DNA from: Fidelibacterota bacterium
Lineage (GTDB): Bacteria; Pseudomonadota; Alphaproteobacteria; Rhodospirillales; Rhodospirillaceae
Assembly (NCBI GenBank): GCA_947476275.1
Contig: CANJPQ010000007.1
Coordinates: 1 to 64,000, forward strand
Length of the DNA: 64,000 nt
Reading direction: 5' to 3'
Under the pieces are notes generated by a model that saw only the letters and a list, made by a program, of their open reading frames with translations, searched no databases and had not been told where the DNA came from. Shown piece by piece: positions 52,844 through 60,957 of this stretch (positions are counted from its first letter, which is position 1; each line of letters opens with the position of its first letter). The position numbers and the translations under genes are program-made.

Positions 52844-54079
52844 ATGACCACGACGACCGTTCGCGACGAATTTGCCCGCGCCTGGAAAACACTGTTCGCC
52901 TCATCGGTGGGCGTCGGCTTCGGCCTGACCGGGATTACCTATTACTCGTTCGGCGTGTTCGTGGTTCCGCTGATGCAGTCCTTCGGCTGGACGCGCGGCG
53001 ACGCCACTCTCGGCTCCAGTTTCCTGATCATCGGCACGGCGATCACCGCGCCCATCGTCGGCACCCTGATCGACAAGTTCGGCGCGCGCAAAGTCACGCT
53101 GGTCTCGATCTTCGGCGTGATTGCCGGATATCTGGCGCTCAGCCAGCAACCGGGCTCCGTGTTCGTGTTCTATGCGACCTGGCTGTGCATGTCCCTGTTG
53201 GGCGGCGGCACGACGCCGGTGGTTTATACGCGCGCCGTCAATATGTGGTTCGACAAGGGCCGCGGTCTCGCACTCGGCCTGGCGCTCGCCGGGTCAGGTA
53301 TCTCCGGCATCTTCGGCCCGCCGTTCCTGACGGCATTGATCCGTGACTACGGCTGGCAGGGCGCATACCTGGCGCTCGCCGCGATCACGCTCGTCGTTGC
53401 ATTCCCGATCCTGTTCCTGCTGTTCCGCGAGCGCAAACTGGACAGCGCATCGGCCCACAGCCAGAGCGCGCATCTTCCCGGCATGGACGTCCCGGAAGCC
53501 ATCCGCACCGTCGATTTCTGGAAGATCGGCATCGGCTTTATCATGATTGCCAGCACGGTGGCGGCGCTGGGCATCAACCTCGTGCCGTTGATGCGCGACA
53601 AGGGCGTTTCGGCGGAAGCGGCGGCGGCTTATGCCAGCGCCATGGGTATCGCGGTGCTGTTTGGGCGCATCTTCGTGGGCTACATCCTCGACCGCTTTCC
53701 CGCGCCCGCGGTGGCCCGTGTGCTGATTTCCTTCACGGCGGTGGGCTGTCTGCTGTTGGCGTGGAAAGACGCCCCGTGGTGGACGGCCGTCGTGAGTGCG
53801 GCACTGTTCGGCTTCGCCGCCGCCACCGAGGTGGACCTGGTGGCGTTCCTCTCCAGCCGGTACTTCGGCATGAAGTCCTATGGGAAGATCTACGGCCTGC
53901 AGATCACCATCTTCTACATCGGCGCGGCCCTCGGCCCGCTTTTGGCGGGCAAGGCCTACGACGCCTTCCACGGCTACACCGAGGTCCTTTATGCCTGCGC
54001 GGTCCTGTTGGTGGTCGGCGCGTTGATCGTCGGCTCCCTCGGCAAGGCACCGAATTTCGGTGAAATCCCCGGGCATTAG
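52844..54079 (+). CDS. MFS transporter following the PQQ dehydrogenase
   Basis: 411 residues, ATG immediately after the upstream TAA, so translation is coupled. Twelve hydrophobic segments with DKFGARKVTLVSIFGVIAGY and WFDKGRGLALGLALAGSGISG. It is close in layout to the MFS protein at 31558-32817. Direct linkage to a periplasmic PQQ enzyme suggests it imports the oxidation product (an acid or lactone), which is inference. Confidence 0.9.
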   Translation: MTTTTVRDEFARAWKTLFASSVGVGFGLTGITYYSFGVFVVPLMQSFGWTRGDATLGSSFLIIGTAITAPIVGTLIDKFGARKVTLVSIFGVIAGYLALSQQPGSVFVFYATWLCMSLLGGGTTPVVYTRAVNMWFDKGRGLALGLALAGSGISGIFGPPFLTALIRDYGWQGAYLALAAITLVVAFPILFLLFRERKLDSASAHSQSAHLPGMDVPEAIRTVDFWKIGIGFIMIASTVAALGINLVPLMRDKGVSAEAAAAYASAMGIAVLFGRIFVGYILDRFPAPAVARVLISFTAVGCLLLAWKDAPWWTAVVSAALFGFAAATEVDLVAFLSSRYFGMKSYGKIYGLQITIFYIGAALGPLLAGKAYDAFHGYTEVLYACAVLLVVGALIVGSLGKAPNFGEIPGH

Positions 54080-54115
54080 CGCCTTCTTCCCGGCCCTGTC
54101 CAATTTGTGGGCCAC

Positions 54116-54145
54116 CCCGCAGAAAGCATCCTGTCTTTCTGCGGG
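54116..54145. terminator. Hairpin after the MFS gene
   Basis: CCCGCAGAAAG (54116-54126) pairs perfectly with CTTTCTGCGGG (54135-54145) across an eight-base loop, 37 bases after the MFS stop. There is no U-run, so it could be a factor-assisted terminator or RNA-stabilising stem rather than an intrinsic one. Confidence 0.5.
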
Positions 54146-54160
54146 CGGGCTATAGTGCCG

Positions 54161-54188
54161 CCGGAACCGCGATCGCGGTCCGTTCCGG
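54161..54188. promoter_or_regulatory. Nested palindrome upstream of the tandem cupin genes
   Basis: A perfect 14-base palindrome ACCGCGATCGCGGT (54166-54179) sits between CCGGAAC (54161-54167) and its complement GTTCCGG (54182-54188), about 25 bases before the cupin start. A dyad of this length is a good operator candidate; a TATAGT lies just upstream at 54151. Confidence 0.5.
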
Positions 54189-54211
54189 AATTTCAAATGG
54201 GAGGCACCATC

Positions 54212-54712
54212 ATGAAACTCGCAAGCCTGAGCCTTGGCCTGATCATCGCCGCCACCAGCGCTGCCCTGGCGCAGCCGCCGGCCGCCGCTCCGGCAGCACC
54301 GCCGGCCCCGCCGGCGCTCACCGCCGACTCCAAGGCGCCGGTCGTGAAGGGCAAGGAACTCACCAAGAACCCGGTGGCCTTCATTACCGAGAACGGCGCG
54401 ACCAAGGTCGTGCGCGGCCCTGACGCGCTGAAGGCGCCGAAGGACGCGACTGTGATCCAGACGGAATTGTTCCCGCTCGCCGGCGTGAACTACACCCGCA
54501 TCACTATCCCGAAGGGCAAGTCCTTCAACGCGCCGAAGGGCGGCGATTCGATGGTCTACGTGCTTAAGGGCAAGGTGAAGGTGAAACTCGGCACGGTGAC
54601 CGCCGACCTCGGGGAAGGCGACGCCTGGCGCAAGCTCGGGCCCCAGGACAACACCTACACCGCTGTCAGCGAAGTGGTGATCCTGGAAACCTCCGCGCCC
54701 GCCACCAAGTAG
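54212..54712 (+). CDS. Exported cupin-fold protein, copy 1
   Basis: 166 residues from ATG 54212 (GGGAGG upstream). Signal peptide (ATSAALAQP), a Pro/Ala-rich linker, then a cupin barrel: NYTRITIPKGKSFNAPKGGD, MVYVLKGKVKVKLGTV, LGEGDAWRKLG. The canonical metal-binding His residues of cupin motif 1 (HxH) are absent, so it is probably not a metal enzyme. Binding of a small ligand or a structural role is likelier. A paralogue follows after a terminator. Confidence 0.85.
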   Translation: MKLASLSLGLIIAATSAALAQPPAAAPAAPPAPPALTADSKAPVVKGKELTKNPVAFITENGATKVVRGPDALKAPKDATVIQTELFPLAGVNYTRITIPKGKSFNAPKGGDSMVYVLKGKVKVKLGTVTADLGEGDAWRKLGPQDNTYTAVSEVVILETSAPATK

Positions 54713-54734
54713 GCTGCGACGCCAGTCACGACCA

Positions 54735-54769
54735 GGGCGCCCGGCGTAAGCTGGGCGCCCTTCTTGTTT
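54735..54769 (+). terminator. Intrinsic terminator between the tandem cupin genes
   Basis: GGGCGCCC (54735-54742) pairs with GGGCGCCC (54753-54760) over a 10-base loop and is followed by TTCTTGTTT, about 20 bases after the first cupin stop. Confidence 0.75.
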
Positions 54770-54791
54770 CCGACCAAACGGGAGCCGATCG

Positions 54792-55244
54792 ATGAAGATG
54801 CTGAGCGTGATCCTCCTGACCACCGGTGTCGCACTCGCGCAACCGCCGCTCGCGGCGGAATCCCAGGCGCCGGTCGTTCGCGGCAAAGATGTGGCGAAGG
54901 GGCCGATCGCGTTCTACACGGAGAACGGCAAGAACATCGTCGCCCGCGGCGCCGATGCCGCCAAGGCACCGAAGGAAGCTGTCGTGCTTCAGTTGGAGAT
55001 CATGCCGCTGGGCGGCAGCCAGAGCTATCGCCGGATCACCATCGCCAAGGGGCAGAGCTTCACGGCACCGACGAATTCGGACACGTTGGTCTACGTGCTC
55101 AAGGGCAAGATGAAGCTGAAACTCGGCGGCGTCGACGCCGAGGTCGGCGAAGGCGACGCCTGGCGCAAGATCGCTGTGCAGACCAACATCTATACCGCCC
55201 TTGAGGATACGCTGCTCCTCGAGACCGACGGGCCCAAGACCTAG
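54792..55244 (+). CDS. Exported cupin-fold protein, copy 2
   Basis: 150 residues with a signal peptide (TTGVALAQPPLAAES). It parallels copy 1 block by block: APVVRGKDVAKGPIAFYTEN, YRRITIAKGQSFTAPTNSD, LVYVLKGKMKLKLGGVD, GEGDAWRKIA. It also lacks the cupin His pair. Tandem duplication followed by divergence explains the pair. It ends five bases from the stop of the convergent operon. Confidence 0.85.
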   Translation: MKMLSVILLTTGVALAQPPLAAESQAPVVRGKDVAKGPIAFYTENGKNIVARGADAAKAPKEAVVLQLEIMPLGGSQSYRRITIAKGQSFTAPTNSDTLVYVLKGKMKLKLGGVDAEVGEGDAWRKIAVQTNIYTALEDTLLLETDGPKT

Positions 55245-55249
55245 TCCGG

Positions 55250-55789
55250 CTACTGCGCGCGGCTGACGTTGAACGAGATCTTTTCGCCGCCCGGCAGCGG
55301 CTTGCCGGTGATGTCGACGACTATGGCGTTGTACACCCCGGGTCCGCGCACGGTAATTTCGGAGAACACGCGTGTAGGTGCATCTCCGTCGGCGGCCCGG
55401 AACGGCGTCAGCACGACATGCCCGCCGCCTTTGTATTTATCGCCAAGGGCCGCGAGAGGCTTGCTCAGCTCGCCCAGCTTCACCCCATTTGCGGGGAGCA
55501 CTGTCGTCTCGATCTTCGACTGAGCGTCCTCGGCTTCCAGCACGTGAACGAAGGCCGTATTCGGCGCGGCATTCTGGAACGAGAAGAACGCCACGATGCG
55601 CGTCCCGTCGGCGCGCTTCTGCAGACGCGCGATGTCCACGAAGGTGCCCGGCAAAGCCACTTCGCCGCAGCCGCCGGTTTCGGTGCGGTTGATGCAGAAG
55701 CCGGTCTGCGTGACGCGGGGCTCGTCGGCAGCCTGCGCGGGCGCGAGCGCTGCCAGGACGCAGAAAGCGAGGGCGATGCGCATGTTCAT
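55250..55789 (-). CDS. Secreted protein of unknown function, end of the minus-strand operon
   Basis: 179 residues from ATG 55789, whose A is shared with the preceding stop (TAATG), so translation is coupled. Signal peptide (MRIALAFCVLAALAPAQA), two Cys in GFCINRTETGGCGEVALP (possible disulfide), then a beta-rich domain (RIVAFFSFQNAAPNTAFVHV, VFSEITVRGPGVYNAIVV). I do not recognise the family. Periplasmic or secreted. Confidence 0.8.
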   Translation of the reverse strand: MNMRIALAFCVLAALAPAQAADEPRVTQTGFCINRTETGGCGEVALPGTFVDIARLQKRADGTRIVAFFSFQNAAPNTAFVHVLEAEDAQSKIETTVLPANGVKLGELSKPLAALGDKYKGGGHVVLTPFRAADGDAPTRVFSEITVRGPGVYNAIVVDITGKPLPGGEKISFNVSRAQ

Positions 55790-56301
55790 TATCCGGCCTT
55801 TTGTGCGATGAATTTGGCGTAGGTCGCGATCGTGCGTCGCACGCCCTCGGAGATGTGTTCCACGGACAACGTGGTCCCGGAAATATTCGCGATGTCGGTG
55901 AACGCAAAGGACTGCTTGCCGATGAATTGATCGCGCCAGCGCGGGCTGCGGATGCCGCTGTACTCCGGCAGGCAGACGAGGATTTCGATGCCCTTCACGA
56001 TGCCGTTCTGGTCGATCCCGATGGCATAGGTGACGCGGTCGTCGCGGCCCATCACCTGATCGAGGATGAACCAGCCGCCGGTGGAAACCTTCCACGCCCG
56101 CACCTTGGTGCGGAACACCGGCGCGGCCACCGTCTTCAGCAATTCATCGACCTGCGTTTCGGTCAGCAGAAGATCCGCCGGCGTGAAGGTCGCTTCCGGG
56201 AACAGCGCGGCTTGCGCCTGTTCGATGGTGAGATAGTCCGCCGCCTGCAGCGGCGCCGCCGCAACCAGCGCCGCGGGGAACATCAACAACTGGAACCGCA
56301 T
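55789..56301 (-). CDS. Periplasmic FMN-binding-domain protein
   Basis: 170 residues, signal peptide (PAALVAAAPLQAADY). It follows the RnfG/NqrC-like FMN_bind layout: VTYAIGIDQNGIVKGIEILVCLPEYSG, WRDQFIGK and a C-terminal NISGTTLSVEHISEGVRR, where the SGTT segment corresponds to the S/T-G-A-T site that carries covalent FMN. Position three is Thr rather than Ala. It would act as a one-electron flavin carrier in the periplasm. An 82-base gap separates it from the NTF2-like gene. Confidence 0.82.
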   Translation of the reverse strand: MRFQLLMFPAALVAAAPLQAADYLTIEQAQAALFPEATFTPADLLLTETQVDELLKTVAAPVFRTKVRAWKVSTGGWFILDQVMGRDDRVTYAIGIDQNGIVKGIEILVCLPEYSGIRSPRWRDQFIGKQSFAFTDIANISGTTLSVEHISEGVRRTIATYAKFIAQKAG

Positions 56302-56383
56302 CGCAATTCCTCGGGAGTAATTTCAGTCATTGTGCGGACCTGCCGTGCTTCGGTCCACCCAAAAAGGGAGCGGATTTGTCGGT

Positions 56384-56932
56384 CTAATCCGGCAGCTTCG
56401 TGCCGTCCCGCCAGTGCTGTTCGCCCTTGCGCTCGGCCCAGCCGATGCGTTGCAGGAAGTCCGCATCCGCCGCGGCAAGATAAGTTTGCTGCAAGCGCAA
56501 ACCGAACGCCGACGGTGCCTCCACGTAGTGCACGATACGCCAGATATGGCCCCTGCGGCGGAAGATCGCGGTCGCGCGGCTGTCCACGCCCATAGGTCGC
56601 GGCACGCCGTGCAGCAGTCCGTTCCAGTGCATTTCGTAGAGCGCCACCGCAAGATCCGGCGCCAGCGCGCGCACGTTCACGTTCCAGGTGCGCATGGAGG
56701 CGGCCTGCAATCGCAGTTGCGCGCGTTCCAGGTACTCCAGCAAGGCCGCGTGCCCCACCAGCGGGACCTCGATCTCCTGCGGCAGGAAGAAAATTTCCGG
56801 TTCATCCGCATCCCACAGATCGGCGATGGCGCGGAGATCCAGGCGGGTCCAGCACGCGCACAACTGCGCCAGCACGTCGGCGATTTCTGTGGTCAGCGGC
56901 GATGACGTCACTACGGGTCGTTCGCCGGCCAT
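56384..56932 (-). CDS. NTF2-like (SnoaL-type) protein
   Basis: 182 residues, no signal peptide. Cone-shaped NTF2 fold pattern: VLAQLCACWTRLDLRAIADLWD, IEVPLVGHAALLEYLERAQ, RTWNVNVRALAPDLAVALYEM, IFRRRGHIWRIVHYVEAP. Members are polyketide cyclases, isomerases or ring-hydroxylase beta subunits. It is the only gene in this run without an export signal. Nine bases after the preceding gene. Confidence 0.82.
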   Translation of the reverse strand: MAGERPVVTSSPLTTEIADVLAQLCACWTRLDLRAIADLWDADEPEIFFLPQEIEVPLVGHAALLEYLERAQLRLQAASMRTWNVNVRALAPDLAVALYEMHWNGLLHGVPRPMGVDSRATAIFRRRGHIWRIVHYVEAPSAFGLRLQQTYLAAADADFLQRIGWAERKGEQHWRDGTKLPD

Positions 56933-56941
56933 AAGCGACGG

Positions 56942-58003
56942 TTACGGCGCGTCGTCGGTGCCGCGCGGCCGCACGATCACCGACCAGCCCGGCCCCTGGT
57001 TGCCAACGCCCGCGGCCCACTTGTCGCCGCCGACGTCGCCGGGTTTGGTGTCGCGGGAATGCACCCACACGACATTGCCGCGATAGCCCCACACCTTTGC
57101 GCCGCTCTCGTCGCTGATGACGGTCCAGTCGCCGGCGGACTTCGCATCCGCATCGGCTTTGACGGTCTTCCACACGCGGTCGAGACAGGCTTGATCGCAC
57201 AGCAGTTCACGGATGTGCGTCAGGTCCGGCGGTCCGGTGTAGAGCGTGTGCCCGTCGCGGTCGGCGAAGATTTCGCCGAAGTCTGAGGACTGCACCGTCA
57301 CCCACGCCGGCAACGGCGTCGCCGGCGCCAGAACCGCCACCGCCCAACCGTCGCCCTTGCCGCGTGTATCTCCGGCTTTGACGTCGCCGCTGAAGCTGTA
57401 GAGCGCGCGGCCCTTGTAGGCCCACTGGCGCGTACCGTCGTCGCGCGGTTGCGGCGTCCAATCGCCTTTCACCACGGCGGCCAGCGGGGCGGGCAGCGGC
57501 GTCCAGGTTTCGAGGCACGCAGCCGTGCAGCCGCCGCTGGTGCGCCAATACAGGGTCATGCCGCGTAGATCGGTAAGCACGCGGCCGGGTACCGCTTGCC
57601 GCACTGTCACGCCCGGCGGGCTGAAGATCGGCGCGAACGCGATGCGCCAGGCAAAGTTGGCCAAGCCGTCGCCGAACGTGCTGCCGACATCGTCGCGCGC
57701 GAAGGTATAGAGCGGCATGCCCTTCCACGCCCATTGGCGGGCCCCGCCCTCGCGGGCGATCACGCTCCAGTCGCCTTGTGCCGTGGCCTCTTGCGGTGCC
57801 GCCAGCGGCGGCCACGCCTTGGCGCAGGCGCCGACGCAAACCGACTTGCCTTCCTTGTCCTGGGCATAGGTATACAGCGTGCGGTCTTTTGCATCGGTGT
57901 AGATCGTGCCCGCACCGTCGATGCGGGTGCGGATGCCGTCGGGCACTTGGGCATGAGCAGCAGCGGCGGCGAGCAGCGCCGCTAGAACGACGTGCAGACG
58001 CAT
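56942..58003 (-). CDS. Secreted protein with three Lipoprotein_15 (PF03640-type) repeats
   Basis: 353 residues, signal peptide (AALLAAAAAHAQV). Three related units, each starting G.I/V.TD..G.TLY, with internal Cys pairs and the ending RQWAYKGRALYSFSGD or equivalent: about residues 30-120, 135-225 and 235-345. The repeats occur in secreted lipoproteins of unknown function. The Cys pairs (VCVGAC, CTAAC, CDQAC) probably form disulfides. It lies three bases after the DUF1552 gene. Confidence 0.85.
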   Translation of the reverse strand: MRLHVVLAALLAAAAAHAQVPDGIRTRIDGAGTIYTDAKDRTLYTYAQDKEGKSVCVGACAKAWPPLAAPQEATAQGDWSVIAREGGARQWAWKGMPLYTFARDDVGSTFGDGLANFAWRIAFAPIFSPPGVTVRQAVPGRVLTDLRGMTLYWRTSGGCTAACLETWTPLPAPLAAVVKGDWTPQPRDDGTRQWAYKGRALYSFSGDVKAGDTRGKGDGWAVAVLAPATPLPAWVTVQSSDFGEIFADRDGHTLYTGPPDLTHIRELLCDQACLDRVWKTVKADADAKSAGDWTVISDESGAKVWGYRGNVVWVHSRDTKPGDVGGDKWAAGVGNQGPGWSVIVRPRGTDDAP

Positions 58004-58006
58004 GAT

Positions 58007-59353
58007 CTAGACCAGGACGTCGGTGACGGTCTTGCCGGTCTCGAGCGATCCGGTGCCCCACTTCGCCAGCGGCAAGCCCATCGCTTGCATTGCCGTGAGG
58101 CCGACGCGCGACACAGGATCGCCGTTGCCGACGATATGCTTGCCGGTCTTTAGGCGTCCGCCCGCGGTGCCGATGGTCATGATCGGGATGTTATCGACCT
58201 GATGGATCTTGGCGAAGCTGGTTTCCGCGTGCGCGAAAATCAGCGTGTTGTCGAGCAGCGACCGGTCGCCCTCGCGCACCTTCTCGAACGCGTCGATGAA
58301 AGACGCCAACTGCTCCTGCACACGACAATTGAACCAGAACGCCTCGCGCTGATAGCCGACCGAATCGTCGATCGGCTCCTCATGCGTGAGCGTGTGGTGG
58401 GTATTGGCCGTGCCGGGACGGCGCAGGAACGACAGCGCGTCGTTGAACGCCATGTTGAAGACGCGCGTCTGATTGCACGCGAGCGCCATGGTGAGGATCT
58501 TGGTCATGGCCGCGTGGTTGGCTTGTGCCACAGGCAGTTCGAGGCCCAGCGGCCCATCTGGCGGCGCCGTCGGCACGCGGCAGGCGTCCGCCGGTGCGGG
58601 CTTCTGGGATTGCAGGGCCAGCTGCTGTTCCAGTTCGCGGATCGAGGTGGCGTATTCATCGAAGCGCGCCTTGTCGGCGGCGCCGAGCTTGGACGCGAAC
58701 CGCTTGCGCTGATCTTCCACCGCGGACAGCACGCTCTTCTGCAGCATCAGGTCCGGGTCCGGTTTGAACTCGGCCTTGTTGGGATCGGCGAACTCCGGCC
58801 CGAACACGCGGGCATACAACGCGACCGGCGAAACTTCAGATGCGTTTCGGGCGTGCGTGCTGCGGGCGGAGAAGGTGTCCTGCGCCTTGCCGGTGCAGCT
58901 CATCTCAAGCGAGCGGAACCGGCTGCCCTTGCCGATCTGGTCGGCTACCAGCACGTCCAGCGTCGGCGCCGGGATGTCGGAACTTTTTACCGGCGCGGTG
59001 CCGGTCCGGATCACGATCCAGCCGGTCTGGTGGACGTGATTGGGTCGTCCGTCGAGCGGCGAATTGAACTGGCCGAAATAGTTGATCCACTTCTTGTAGG
59101 GATTGAGCGACTTGCACTCCTCCAGGAAGGTCAGCTCCTTCGGGTCCGCCCCGATTGCCTGGTTGGGCGTGTGGCCCATGGACCAGAACCAGGTGCCGAA
59201 GCGCAGCGGCATCGGCGCGCCCGAGGCGAGCGCGGTGCCCGACTCATTCAGGAATATCTCGAGGTAGGGCAGGGCCATGCTGACGGCTGCACCGCCCAGC
59301 ATGCCGCGCAAGATTTCGCGGCGTGGTACGTCGCGTTTGATCAGGATGCTCAT
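58007..59353 (-). CDS. DUF1552-family protein, Tat-exported
   Basis: 448 residues from ATG 59353. The leader VPRREILRGMLGGAAVSMAL is twin-arginine type. The DUF1552 pattern follows: RFGTWFWSMGHTPN, YFGQFNSPLDGRPNHVHQTG, RFRSLEMSC, TLTHEEPIDDSVGYQ and LLDNTLIFAHAETSFAKIH. The family is related in layout to DUF1501/sulfatase-like exported proteins. DUF1552 and DUF1592-type genes co-occur in Planctomycetes, myxobacteria and some proteobacteria without a proven function. Start overlaps the preceding stop by four bases. Confidence 0.9.
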   Translation of the reverse strand: MSILIKRDVPRREILRGMLGGAAVSMALPYLEIFLNESGTALASGAPMPLRFGTWFWSMGHTPNQAIGADPKELTFLEECKSLNPYKKWINYFGQFNSPLDGRPNHVHQTGWIVIRTGTAPVKSSDIPAPTLDVLVADQIGKGSRFRSLEMSCTGKAQDTFSARSTHARNASEVSPVALYARVFGPEFADPNKAEFKPDPDLMLQKSVLSAVEDQRKRFASKLGAADKARFDEYATSIRELEQQLALQSQKPAPADACRVPTAPPDGPLGLELPVAQANHAAMTKILTMALACNQTRVFNMAFNDALSFLRRPGTANTHHTLTHEEPIDDSVGYQREAFWFNCRVQEQLASFIDAFEKVREGDRSLLDNTLIFAHAETSFAKIHQVDNIPIMTIGTAGGRLKTGKHIVGNGDPVSRVGLTAMQAMGLPLAKWGTGSLETGKTVTDVLV

Positions 59354-60957
59354 AGCTTGGCCTCCCGGCCGGGGGTCGTAGGCGGAGCTGCGCTGACGCG
59401 CAGGAAAGCATCGCTTAGGGCGATGCGGCGAATCAAGGCCGGGAAGCGGTATTTGTCCGCCGCGAAGGCCTTTTCGAGGGCATCGATCAGGGCTTTTTCC
59501 CCTGAAACGATTGTGCGGCCGACAGCGTACGAATACGCGCGGTTCACCACGCAGGACGTGGCCGCCGGATCGTCGTGCAAAAGCCGTCCCAGGTCGGCGG
59601 CGTTGGCATAGGGCTTCCCGTTGAGTTCGCCGGTCGTATCGATCCGCTCGCCATTCTCGGTCTCGCGTAACTGCCCGGCGCCGTCGAACGTCTCCATCGC
59701 CAGCCCGATGGGATCTGTCAGCTTGTGGCACCCGGCGCAGGCCGAATCCGTGGCGTGCGCGGCGAGGCGTTGACGCGCCGTGCGATTGGGCGAATTCGGA
59801 TCGTTGAACTGATCGAAGCTCACCGTACCCGGCGGATCTGGCACCTTCTGGCACATCAGCAGTTCGCGGATCGCCTTGCCGCGCAAGGTGGGCGAACTCT
59901 TGCCCGGGTGCGAATGCAGTCCGGCGAAGCTCAGTTGCGTCTGAATCCCGGCGCGCGGGTCGTCCGCGGCGAAGTCGATCTTCGACCATCCGCCCGGGTT
60001 CGTAACGGGCAGGCGATACACCAGGCCCAGCGCGGTCGAGATAAACGTGGAGCGCGTTGTGAAAATTTCACGATAGTCGCCGTTCTTGGTCACCAGCAGA
60101 TCGGTCAGGGTGCGCAGGACCTGCTCGCGTGAGTCGGTCGCGGCGACCAGCGTGAACGCCGGATACAGCACGGTGTCCTTCTGCATGTTCGCCACGTCGT
60201 CCAGGCTCAGCATGTCGGAGAAGAACGCGCGCACGCCGTCCTTGAAGCGCGGCGAGGCGATCATGCGGTCGACCTGCTTGGTCAGCCCGCTCTTCTGGTC
60301 GAGATCGCCTTTCTCCGCGGCCGTCAGCAGTACGTCGTCCGGTGTGGCATTCCACAGCAGGAAGCTCAACCGCGTGGCGCGGGAGAAGGCATCGAGTGTG
60401 TCACCCTCGGGGTTCTCGACGATGAAAAGGAAGTCGGGGCTCTCCATCATGCTTTGCAGGGCGTAGGCGAGGCCGGCGTGGAAATCGCCGCGGGTGGCGG
60501 TCGCGTCTCGGGCAATCGCCGCACTGCCGTCAATCTCTTCCGACGACAGCGGTCTGCGATACAACAGTCGCCCGACGCGTTTCAGGATGGTCTTGGCGCA
60601 GGCATCGTCAGCGGTCGCCGCGTTCGCGGGCGCGCACTCCAGCAGCACCTCGCGGTTCTCAGGCGCCACCACCTGCGTCGCGATCGACCGCGCCAGGGCG
60701 TGATAGCGCTCGAAGCCGGACCCAGTAATGGCGGTGCGGCCCGCGCCCACGGCCAGCAGCCCGTCGGTGCGCAGGATCGGATCGAAGTGGCTCGCCACGA
60801 CGATCTGGCTGCCGAAGATGTCCGCGATGGCGGTGCGGTATTGGGCTTCCGTCAGGCGGCGGATTACCGCCGGTCCGCCGGTGGTCGCCGGTTCACGTTC
60901 GCAACCGGCAAGGGTGAGGGCCGCGCACAGCCCCAGGATAAGTCCGCGCAGTTTCAT
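59350..60957 (-). CDS. DUF1592/DUF1588-family c-type heme lipoprotein
   Basis: 535 residues with lipobox LTLAGC (Cys19). Domain order follows the planctomycete-type family: DUF1587-like RRLTEAQYRTAIADIFG, DUF1595-like GRLLYRRPLSSEEI, DUF1592 (SFLLWNATPDDVLLTAAEKGDL, FFSDMLSLDDVANM), DUF1588 with RGKAIRELLMCQ and heme motif CAGCH (407-411, TDPIGLAMETFDGAGQ), and DUF1585 at the end. It should be a membrane-anchored periplasmic hemoprotein. Overlaps both neighbours by four bases, so is tightly coupled to the DUF1552 gene. Confidence 0.9.
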   Translation of the reverse strand: MKLRGLILGLCAALTLAGCEREPATTGGPAVIRRLTEAQYRTAIADIFGSQIVVASHFDPILRTDGLLAVGAGRTAITGSGFERYHALARSIATQVVAPENREVLLECAPANAATADDACAKTILKRVGRLLYRRPLSSEEIDGSAAIARDATATRGDFHAGLAYALQSMMESPDFLFIVENPEGDTLDAFSRATRLSFLLWNATPDDVLLTAAEKGDLDQKSGLTKQVDRMIASPRFKDGVRAFFSDMLSLDDVANMQKDTVLYPAFTLVAATDSREQVLRTLTDLLVTKNGDYREIFTTRSTFISTALGLVYRLPVTNPGGWSKIDFAADDPRAGIQTQLSFAGLHSHPGKSSPTLRGKAIRELLMCQKVPDPPGTVSFDQFNDPNSPNRTARQRLAAHATDSACAGCHKLTDPIGLAMETFDGAGQLRETENGERIDTTGELNGKPYANAADLGRLLHDDPAATSCVVNRAYSYAVGRTIVSGEKALIDALEKAFAADKYRFPALIRRIALSDAFLRVSAAPPTTPGREAKL

